Shown here one piece after another: positions 1-4,709 of a stretch of DNA of 8,241 nucleotides. The DNA is from Thermoplasmata archaeon. Lineage in GTDB: Archaea; Thermoplasmatota; Thermoplasmata; Thermoplasmatales; Thermoplasmataceae. Made by a program: the position numbers and the translations under genes. The notes beneath the pieces were generated by a model. That model was not told the origin of the DNA. It did no database searches and saw nothing but the letters and a program-made list of their open reading frames with translations. How positions within the stretch are numbered: position 1 is the first letter of the stretch; every line of letters begins with the position of its first letter. The stretch spans positions 1 to 8,241 of the forward strand of contig JAKBSB010000051.1 in the NCBI GenBank assembly GCA_021845155.1, in the 5' to 3' direction.

Positions 1-63
1 AGTCCTGTCGGAAGTCTCATATGTCCTTGCCAGGTTTCCCGTGAATTTGTTAAATACATCCAT
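1..63 (-). CDS. N-terminal fragment of an unidentified protein, runs off the left edge
   Basis: On the minus strand an ATG at 63-61 opens a frame that stays open to the window edge, giving 21 residues that begin MDVFNKFTGN. The fragment is too short to identify. Support for a real start is positional: an AT-rich TATA-like element (TTAATTAATAT, 86-96) is centred about 27 nt upstream, the spacing expected for a leaderless archaeal transcript. The gene would be divergent from the small membrane-protein gene at 154, with the 90 nt between them acting as a shared promoter region. No function can be assigned. A competing open frame on the plus strand (2-157) has no start signal and is less convincing. 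Confidence 0.45.
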   Translation of the reverse strand, partial: MDVFNKFTGNLARTYETSDRT

Positions 64-85
64 TGTGACAAATAGCCTTACATGG

Positions 86-96
86 TTAATTAATAT
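86..96 (-). promoter_or_regulatory. TATA-like element for the leftward gene fragment
   Basis: TTAATTAATAT is the most AT-rich block between the divergent starts at 63 (minus) and 154 (plus). It lies about 27 nt upstream of the minus-strand ATG, so transcription would begin at or next to the start codon. The assignment rests on position and composition only. Confidence 0.35.
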
Positions 97-153
97 GGCT
101 TTCCCGGCATGCGCAAAGAATAATACGCTAATCAAAATTCACTGTGGGTTGGG

Positions 154-519
154 TTGAGGAGAAGATCATACATCATTGTATTCTGGGGAATATACCTTGT
201 GGCAATGCTGTCAATTTATGTGGTAATACCAAGGTTTTTCCCTTCACAGTCAGGCTTTGTTGATTTCGTGCCATTCTTCTTCTTTTTTCCATTCATCAGT
301 CTTGGAAGGAACAGGCAGAACCGGAACGGTGGAACGGCAACAACATCCGATGGAACCAGTGCCGCAGACAGGGACAATACTGATTATGGGTATTCCAGCA
401 TGAACGACTATTCAGAATTCGGGTTATCTCCACGAAAAAAGAATTACGGGCCGTATTTCATAGGTATAGGCATAATAGCGGTAGGGATAATTGTACTGGT
501 ATACTTCCTCCTCCATTGA
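154..519 (+). CDS. Small membrane protein of unknown function
   Basis: This encodes 121 residues, apparently starting at TTG. No in-frame ATG or GTG lies between the upstream stop at 121 and this codon, and the resulting N-terminus (MRRRSY then a hydrophobic helix) is typical of a membrane anchor. Hydrophobic segments lie at about residues 6-27, 36-50 (a run rich in Phe) and 101-120. They are separated by a polar stretch (about 52-98) rich in Asn, Gly, Thr, Ser, Asp and Tyr. The protein has no Cys, His cluster or other catalytic signature, so no enzymatic role is suggested. The next gene begins 97 nt downstream on the same strand and also encodes a small membrane protein. I do not recognise the family, and the exact start is uncertain. 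Confidence 0.65.
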   Translation: MRRRSYIIVFWGIYLVAMLSIYVVIPRFFPSQSGFVDFVPFFFFFPFISLGRNRQNRNGGTATTSDGTSAADRDNTDYGYSSMNDYSEFGLSPRKKNYGPYFIGIGIIAVGIIVLVYFLLH

Positions 520-616
520 TCATATTTTGCCCATAATTCTTCCGTAGAGGTAGACAGACACAAACTATTGCAAATATTAATGTAAAATTCAAATACCCTG
601 TTGCCAATCCATATCA

Positions 617-1015
617 GTGATTACGTATTTTCTGGACTCTATTGCGCTGGTACTTGGGCTTCTTTTAACACTCCTGATATCATGGGTTATAGATGGTTTT
701 GTTATAAAAATTGCAACCTCCGCAGTAATCAGCAAAAAAATATCGGTTGGAAGGGGCATGGTAATTGCACTCTTCTCAATAATTGCATTTGCAATCCTTT
801 TCCTTATTTTCAGCATATTTACCCCTATCATCGGTTTTATTGTGGGTCTGCTGGGCATGATATATGTTGTAAAGAGCATGGTCAGAACAGGATGGGTTAA
901 CGGCTTCCTTATTGCAATAGTAGCATGGATACTCCTTGTGATTATCTACTTCGTAATATCTGCACTTTTCCTGCTGCCATTGCATATAACAACCATATCA
1001 ATCCCCGGACATTGA
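617..1015 (+). CDS. Small four-helix integral membrane protein of unknown function
   Basis: This encodes 132 residues from a GTG start. About four transmembrane helices are visible, roughly residues 5-30, 47-69, 71-90 and 95-120. The connecting loops are short and basic (ISKKISVGRG, KSMVRTG). The C-terminus ends in a short polar tail with two His residues. Composition is overwhelmingly Ile, Leu, Val and Phe with no recognisable motif, so it could be a structural or accessory membrane protein. An open frame beginning at 601 overlaps it but encodes a Cys-rich, low-hydrophobicity product typical of a frame shadow. The start has no clear ribosome-binding site. An AT-rich block at 573-580 could be its promoter, which would leave a short leader. 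Confidence 0.6.
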   Translation: MITYFLDSIALVLGLLLTLLISWVIDGFVIKIATSAVISKKISVGRGMVIALFSIIAFAILFLIFSIFTPIIGFIVGLLGMIYVVKSMVRTGWVNGFLIAIVAWILLVIIYFVISALFLLPLHITTISIPGH

Positions 1016-1063
1016 ATAGGGGCAGTATCCCTGTTATAAACTGGTATGGGAACTCCAAAACGG

Positions 1064-1070
1064 ATTAATA
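1064..1070 (+). promoter_or_regulatory. TATA-like element for the TenA/PqqC-like gene
   Basis: ATTAATA is centred about 25 nt upstream of the ATG at 1092, consistent with a leaderless transcript. There is no Shine-Dalgarno sequence before that ATG. An alternative box (GTTATAAAC, about 1033-1041) would give a leader of roughly 25-30 nt. A perfect 10-bp palindrome, ATGCATGCAT (1077-1086), lies between the box and the start codon. Confidence 0.4.
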
Positions 1071-1091
1071 GCAATCATGCATGCATAAATC

Positions 1092-1991
1092 ATGGTGGAC
1101 TGTGCCGTATGTGGAACCAGATTCAGCAGGGGAAATTATGGCGAACTTGCAACCCATTTTCTCACTTCAGCCGGAAAGAGTGACGCACCCCACGTCTCAT
1201 GGTTGAACAGGAATATAACACGGACAAGAATGGATCAGGAGATGTTGTCCGGCATGCTTTCCGAATATTACTCCATGAATGGAAAAGGCATAAAGGACTG
1301 GATAATAAAGAATTTTGTTGATCATTTCAGGGGCCCTAATCCTCATCCATTCATACTTGCCATGCAGTCATATGACGAGAATGTCCTGAGAGGATATGCT
1401 ATTGAGCATCACCATTTCCTGAAGCAGTGGATTAAATCATGTTCCTATGTGATTGCAAAAACTGATTTTGATGATGTTCAGGACTATGAGCTTGAAAACA
1501 TCATGACCGAGCTGCATGGATACGGGAAGGATGAACCATCTCACCATGAACTGCTCATAGAGATGGGCGAATCTCTTGGCCTTGACAGGAAATCCATTCT
1601 CCAATCCACTCCGCTTCCGGCCACTTTAAGAGCTGTCCACACATGGAACAGGATAGCATCAGAACGAACCTGGATAGAGACTATGGCTGCAATGCACTCA
1701 CTGGAGCTTGTGGCAAACAGGGACCTTGGAAGATACGGGGCAAAATATCCATACTTCAACCCGGAAATTCTTTCAGGGGGTAAGGCAACGGCAGAGGTCA
1801 GGGCATTCCTGAAAGAAGGGTATGAGGCGGATGTTTCCCATTCCTATGTGGCGCTGGATATCATTGAAAAATACTGCACACCTGAAAATCTGGAGGATGT
1901 ACAGGGATCATATCTTCTTTCTGCAAATGCATTCTCTGATTATCTGGAAGCAAGACTGGAAAGAGGTGAAATGATTGAAAACAAACAATGA
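1092..1991 (+). CDS. TenA/PqqC-like (heme-oxygenase-fold) protein with N-terminal zinc-finger-like segment
   Basis: This encodes 299 residues. The N-terminus carries a zinc-finger-like pattern: C4-x2-C7, then F11, L19, H22 and H34. Residues from about 45 onward look like the all-helical heme-oxygenase fold shared by TenA, PqqC, CADD and related diiron oxidases. The supporting segments are E105-x2-H108 in an EHHHF helix, an HxELLIEMGESLGL stretch (152-164) resembling the H-P-E-L...LG signature of PqqC-like proteins, E196 in a WIETMAAMHSLEL helix, and D247-x2-H250 near the end. In metal-binding members the last motif is H-x3-D-x2-H. Here the first His position is Gly243, so an intact diiron site is not assured. 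The gene overlaps the next by 17 nt, which suggests coupled synthesis. The substrate is unknown, and the family call is from remembered motifs. Confidence 0.65.
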   Translation: MVDCAVCGTRFSRGNYGELATHFLTSAGKSDAPHVSWLNRNITRTRMDQEMLSGMLSEYYSMNGKGIKDWIIKNFVDHFRGPNPHPFILAMQSYDENVLRGYAIEHHHFLKQWIKSCSYVIAKTDFDDVQDYELENIMTELHGYGKDEPSHHELLIEMGESLGLDRKSILQSTPLPATLRAVHTWNRIASERTWIETMAAMHSLELVANRDLGRYGAKYPYFNPEILSGGKATAEVRAFLKEGYEADVSHSYVALDIIEKYCTPENLEDVQGSYLLSANAFSDYLEARLERGEMIENKQ

Positions 1992-2268
1992 GGAAGGATG
2001 CGGGCTTTGCAATGCAACATGGGGTGAATACCACAGGGATATCCAGGGCGAAGATATGTTCTTCTGCTGCAACATATGCGCCGACATATTCCAGAACATG
2101 GTGGACGAGGTCAAGAAAAGAACTGGATGGAATGTCATAGACAGGGTGGAACTTCATGGTAACTACAGTTCAGGCAGGGAATGCACAGCCTATTCCGGCA
2201 ACAACCAATTCAAGTACTATTTCAGGACATACGGTGACGGAAGGATGATGAAATTCGAGGAACGCTGA
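1975..2268 (+). CDS. Small Cys-rich, probably zinc-binding Ta0938-like protein
   Basis: This encodes 97 residues from TTG at 1975. A ribosome-binding site (GAGGTG, 1963-1968) lies six bases upstream, inside the preceding gene, and fixes this start. The nearby ATG at 1971 is in the preceding gene's frame. Likely metal ligands are C9-x2-C12 and C31-C32-x2-C35, with further H20, H61 and C70. The second half is predicted beta-rich (HGNYSSGRECTAY, then KYYFRTYGDGRM). The CGLCNATWGEY / FFCCNICA pattern resembles the protein family named for Thermoplasma acidophilum Ta0938, a structurally solved protein of unknown function with a putative zinc site. That match is from memory. Overlap with the TenA/PqqC-like gene suggests that the two products act together, possibly with this one as a metal- or redox-partner subunit. 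Confidence 0.65.
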   Translation: MKTNNEEGCGLCNATWGEYHRDIQGEDMFFCCNICADIFQNMVDEVKKRTGWNVIDRVELHGNYSSGRECTAYSGNNQFKYYFRTYGDGRMMKFEER

Positions 2269-2282
2269 TATCTCCATTAATC

Positions 2283-3239
2283 TCATTCAAGCTCTATCTT
2301 TGTTCGGTTAATCCTGTAGATATGGATTCTCTTTGATATCTCAATCAAGGGTCTTATGAGCAGCTGGGAACTTCCAGCAATAAAGAGATACACGCCCAGG
2401 AGTTCATTTGCCCGCGGAAGGAATTCAAAACTTCCAATGAGGAACTCAAGCCCCACCATTATGTCATTTCCTATGCTCAGGTATGAGTAGACTCTGGAAA
2501 CTCTGTCCTTTTTCCTGGTTCTGTTTGAATAAGCATCCATGGATTTCTCCACATCTTTCCTGGAAAGCATTTTTCCAAAGCCGAGGATAAGCGTCACAAG
2601 GAGGCCATTGTCTATTATGGAAACTGTTCCCCCTATGAACTCATCACGTTCGGCAGTTTCCATATTTTCTATATAATTGAAACCTCCATTCCCATACTTT
2701 CCATTCTTAAGCATGAAGAGCAAATCGGAAAACCACCGTTTCTGGATCAATGGGGTTATGGCTGATAAATCCCTGTTCCAGCCAGATATGGAATCCTTGA
2801 CTATTTTTGCTACTCGCGGGTCTTTCTGGAATTCATCGGATGTGCATATTGGCACGAAGGTCTTTGCAACCGGGGACTCCCTGACTGCATATGAACCGTA
2901 ATAAGCCGCCGAGAATATGGATTTAACAAGGCTTGGCTCAATGCTGTAGCATATTGCAAGATTGTATGAAGCGGCATCTTTCCTTATGCCCAGGAAAAGG
3001 GTTTCAACAGTTGAATCTGAGGCCTCAATTCCAATCCTGGATATTATCATGAATGGATCATTGTCGCCGGATGATTCAACATATCCTTCATTCACCAGAT
3101 CATTGCATATTGCCCTTGGATCAGAGGATGAAATTCCTGAAAATGCGGCATAGAAATCCTTCCATCTTATGCCATAGTTGTAGGTGCCGTTATGAATCAA
3201 TGAAGCCATATAAAGAAATAGTTCCCTGTCTTTTTCCAT
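2283..3239 (-). CDS. Winged-helix-like protein with C-terminal YrhK-like membrane domain
   Basis: This encodes 318 residues. The N-terminal 70 or so look like a winged helix: a helix at 4-15, then WKDFYAAFSGIS, PRAICNDLVNEGYV as the likely recognition helix, and a wing-like strand with MIISRIGIEA. The middle (about 75-240) is mixed helical with no motif I recognise; residues 202-222 are hydrophobic. The end (about 250-305) fits the YrhK domain, a helical hairpin with the pattern LEFLIGSFEFLP...LGVYLFIAGSSQLLIRPLIE. It is followed by a basic tail (SKRIHIYRINR). A DNA-binding head on a membrane hairpin would be a membrane-tethered regulator, but this is inferred. It converges on the zinc-protein gene with only 14 nt between stops. 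It lies downstream of the ribbon-helix-helix gene with its own promoter-like region (3240-3298). Confidence 0.6.
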   Translation of the reverse strand: MEKDRELFLYMASLIHNGTYNYGIRWKDFYAAFSGISSSDPRAICNDLVNEGYVESSGDNDPFMIISRIGIEASDSTVETLFLGIRKDAASYNLAICYSIEPSLVKSIFSAAYYGSYAVRESPVAKTFVPICTSDEFQKDPRVAKIVKDSISGWNRDLSAITPLIQKRWFSDLLFMLKNGKYGNGGFNYIENMETAERDEFIGGTVSIIDNGLLVTLILGFGKMLSRKDVEKSMDAYSNRTRKKDRVSRVYSYLSIGNDIMVGLEFLIGSFEFLPRANELLGVYLFIAGSSQLLIRPLIEISKRIHIYRINRTKIELE

Positions 3240-3248
3240 AATTCTTTA

Positions 3249-3257
3249 TGTGCGCAA
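3249..3257. promoter_or_regulatory. TGTGCGCAA motif upstream of the YrhK-domain gene
   Basis: This near-palindromic 9-mer (TTGCGCACA on the gene's strand) sits 10-18 nt before the YrhK-domain gene's ATG. It lies downstream of two candidate TATA elements, GAATAAATAATA (3258-3269, minus) and CCTTATAACC (3278-3287, minus). The same 9-mer occurs at 3945-3953 in the control region of the oxidase operon. Its location at the expected transcription start would suit a repressor site. This is inference from position and repetition. Confidence 0.35.
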
Positions 3258-3277
3258 TATTATTTATTCTTGGCAGT

Positions 3278-3287
3278 GGTTATAAGG
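3278..3287 (-). promoter_or_regulatory. TATA-like element of the YrhK-domain gene
   Basis: On the minus strand this reads CCTTATAACC, a good archaeal TATA-like sequence about 43 nt upstream of the ATG at 3239. That places the transcription start near 3257, at the edge of the TGTGCGCAA motif. A second AT-rich candidate (3258-3269) would instead give a leaderless message. Confidence 0.4.
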
Positions 3288-3298
3288 ATTTTGTTATT

Positions 3299-3877
3299 TT
3301 ATGGATCAGAGTGTTCTATGACGCCCCTGACGCGGACAAAACCCTCAGTGGAATCCCCATTCTGGACCTTTATGCCATAAGATTTGAGGAATCCCTTTAT
3401 GCCAGAGCATGTGCATTTTGCTGCCTCCTTGCTGTAGCCCGCACCCGAGAGCATGATCTCAACGTCAGAATGGCTCTTTTTTATCTGGAGCATATTGGAA
3501 GGAAGAAATTCAGACATATTGTCAATGTCATCCTTCAGGGCATCTATGTCAGGTGCATACTGCTTTATAATGCTCCCCACAACTTCACCACGCTCAAACC
3601 ATTTGTCCAGGGTTTCAGCCTCCGAGGCTTTGAGGGCCAGTTTGATTATTGAATCAAGCAGAATTGATGGAACTGGAACTGCGTCAGTCGCCTTGAGAAC
3701 ATTGACCATCAGGAATGTTTTTCTTATCAGTTCAACACTAATTCCGGAAGATTCCATCTCAAGATACATCCTGGACGCTTCTCCTACAATCGAACTGACA
3801 GTCTTGCCCTGTCTCCGTGCCGCATTTTCCAGATCCTTGGCAGTTTCATTACTCAGGGAAACATTCAGCCTGCTCAT
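3299..3877 (-). CDS. Ribbon-helix-helix transcriptional regulator with helical C-terminal domain
   Basis: This encodes 192 residues. Residues 1-42 form a typical Arc/MetJ-type ribbon-helix-helix: the strand RLNVSLS, the helix ETAKDLENAARRQG, then KTVSSIVGEASRMYLEM. Such domains dimerise and insert the paired strand into the DNA major groove. Residues 45-192 form an unfamiliar, mostly helical domain. It contains a segment like a dimerising helix (about 88-125) and ends with EIMLSGAGYSKEAAKCTCSGIKGFL, whose C155-x-C157 pair could bind metal or sense redox state. The gene is divergent from the cytochrome bd-type operon and shares about 160 nt of control region with it, including a clear inverted repeat. 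The natural inference is that it regulates that operon and itself. Expression probably starts from an AT-rich box at 3909-3917, giving a leader of about 10 nt. Confidence 0.75.
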   Translation of the reverse strand: MSRLNVSLSNETAKDLENAARRQGKTVSSIVGEASRMYLEMESSGISVELIRKTFLMVNVLKATDAVPVPSILLDSIIKLALKASEAETLDKWFERGEVVGSIIKQYAPDIDALKDDIDNMSEFLPSNMLQIKKSHSDVEIMLSGAGYSKEAAKCTCSGIKGFLKSYGIKVQNGDSTEGFVRVRGVIEHSDP

Positions 3878-3908
3878 GCTCTTTAACCTTCATACACATT
3901 GTTAATAG

Positions 3909-3917
3909 TTTAATAAA
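3909..3917 (-). promoter_or_regulatory. TATA-like element of the ribbon-helix-helix regulator gene
   Basis: The minus strand reads TTTATTAAA here, centred about 36 nt upstream of the regulator's ATG at 3877. Transcription would start near 3888. The inverted-repeat cluster (3935-3983) lies just upstream of this box, between it and the oxidase promoter. Confidence 0.45.
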
Positions 3918-3934
3918 TGATCTATAGGTTTGAT

Positions 3935-3983
3935 GTGACTCATTTGTGCGCAAGAATGATCACTTATGCACCTAAGTGTTCAT
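3935..3983. promoter_or_regulatory. Candidate operator: inverted-repeat cluster between regulator and oxidase operon
   Basis: The core is ATGATCACTTA (3956-3966), a 6-nt spacer, then TAAGTGTTCAT (3973-3983). The arms are complementary at 10 of 11 positions. A third related half-site in reverse orientation, GTGACTCATT (3935-3944), matches the AATGATCAC half-site except for one inserted C. Between the first and second half-sites lies TTGTGCGCAA (3944-3953). The right arm ends seven bases before the oxidase TATA box, and the cluster also lies upstream of the regulator's own promoter. Its symmetry suits a dimeric ribbon-helix-helix protein. Whether it activates or represses cannot be read from the sequence. 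Confidence 0.55.
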
Positions 3984-3989
3984 GACTCC

Positions 3990-3997
3990 TTATATAA
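3990..3997 (+). promoter_or_regulatory. Strong TATA box of the cytochrome bd-type operon
   Basis: TTATATAA is the best TATA box in the window. With the usual 24-27 nt spacing, transcription would start around 4015-4022. That leaves a leader of roughly 20 nt containing the ribosome-binding site GGAAAGGA (4023-4030) before ATG 4038. It also rules out the upstream in-frame ATG at 3966 as the real start, because that codon would precede the promoter. Confidence 0.7.
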
Positions 3998-4037
3998 CTT
4001 GCAAAACTTCGTTTTAATTAACGGAAAGGAAAATAAT

Positions 4038-4709
4038 ATGGTAGAAAGTCTGGTTCTAGGTTCAACATTGTTTATATTCATGGCGAGTGCAGTACTGGCA
4101 TTCCTTCTCACTAAAAACTACGTCGGAGGCAAAAACAGGTCTTTCCTGTACTGGTCGGCGGGAATGTGGCTTTTTGCTTTTGCGGTCTTGCTGGAAGTTG
4201 TGTTCTCATTTTCAATATATATGCCGGTCCTTATGGGAACATATCTCTTCGCGGTGGCTGTTCTTGTGCAGATGCTTTCACTTGGTTCCCTGAATCTGCT
4301 GAAAAAGAGGGGGTTCATGCTTTCATATGCGGTATATTCAGTAATAGTGGATATATTCCTGCTATTCTCGCTTGTCTTCACGCCGGTTGGAAACATAATA
4401 ATAAACGGAGTGGTTTTTGGGGCTCTTCCATTGCTTGTAACAATTGCGTCATCATTTGTGACATTCCCGGCTGCAGCCATCCTTATTGTGACTGCAGTTC
4501 TTTCCTACAGGACAAGAAAAAGCTACAAAATGCTTGACATAATAGCAGGCACGGTGGTTGTAAGCATAGCTGGAACTCTTTACATAGCGGCTTTTCCGGC
4601 TTTCCTGTATTTCGCCGAGTTTATAGGCATACTTCTTCTGTGGTTCGGCTTCGTAAATTTCAGGACTTTATTTGTAAAAAAGGAGGTGAACAAGGTTGTC
4701 AATAGTTAA
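4038..4709 (+). CDS. Multi-pass membrane protein, first gene of the cytochrome bd-type operon
   Basis: This encodes 223 residues with seven or eight transmembrane helices, at about 4-26, 36-57, 62-85, 93-114, 119-140, 142-157, 165-183 and 187-208. Short basic loops (KKRG, RTRKSYK) and a basic C-terminus (KKEVNKV) suggest where the cytoplasmic side lies. The start at 4038 is preferred over the in-frame ATG at 3966 because the TATA box lies between them and GGAAAGGA sits seven bases upstream. No heme-ligand, quinone or catalytic motif is obvious, and there is no kinase or signalling domain. It overlaps cydA by 14 nt and so is co-translated with it. Plausible roles are an extra oxidase subunit, an assembly factor or a membrane sensor. 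I do not recognise the family. Confidence 0.75.
   Translation: MVESLVLGSTLFIFMASAVLAFLLTKNYVGGKNRSFLYWSAGMWLFAFAVLLEVVFSFSIYMPVLMGTYLFAVAVLVQMLSLGSLNLLKKRGFMLSYAVYSVIVDIFLLFSLVFTPVGNIIINGVVFGALPLLVTIASSFVTFPAAAILIVTAVLSYRTRKSYKMLDIIAGTVVVSIAGTLYIAAFPAFLYFAEFIGILLLWFGFVNFRTLFVKKEVNKVVNS
4682..4688 (+). promoter_or_regulatory. Ribosome-binding site setting the TTG start of cydA
   Basis: GGAGGTG is a full match to the archaeal anti-Shine-Dalgarno and lies seven bases before TTG 4696. It selects a non-ATG start inside the preceding gene, and the nearest in-frame ATG is well downstream. The next gene, cydB, has the same hexamer-plus arrangement at 6037-6043. Confidence 0.75.

Noticed and set aside
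2..157. Plus-strand open frame at the left edge, possibly the end of an upstream gene
   Set aside because: It has no supporting pattern and runs across the AT-rich intergenic block and into the start of the 154 gene. The minus-strand start at 63 with a spaced TATA element explains the region better.
601..900. Open frame of 99 codons overlapping the small membrane-protein gene at 617
   Set aside because: Its product is rich in Cys, Tyr, His and Asn with no domain-like pattern, while the 617 frame gives clean transmembrane helices. It is a frame shadow.
1016..1040. AGGG-N7-CCCT hairpin after the small membrane-protein gene as a terminator
   Set aside because: The stem is only four base pairs and is not followed by a T-run. 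Archaeal termination depends mainly on T-rich stretches, so no terminator is claimed.
3248..3905. Plus-strand open frames (3248-3652, 3453-3905) opposite the regulator gene
   Set aside because: They are antisense to a clear ribbon-helix-helix gene and have no domain pattern or start signals of their own.
3966..4037. Upstream in-frame ATG that would extend the first oxidase-operon protein by 24 residues
   Set aside because: The TATA box at 3990-3997 lies downstream of this codon, and the codon overlaps the operator palindrome. The ATG at 4038 has a ribosome-binding site and gives a typical membrane-protein N-terminus.
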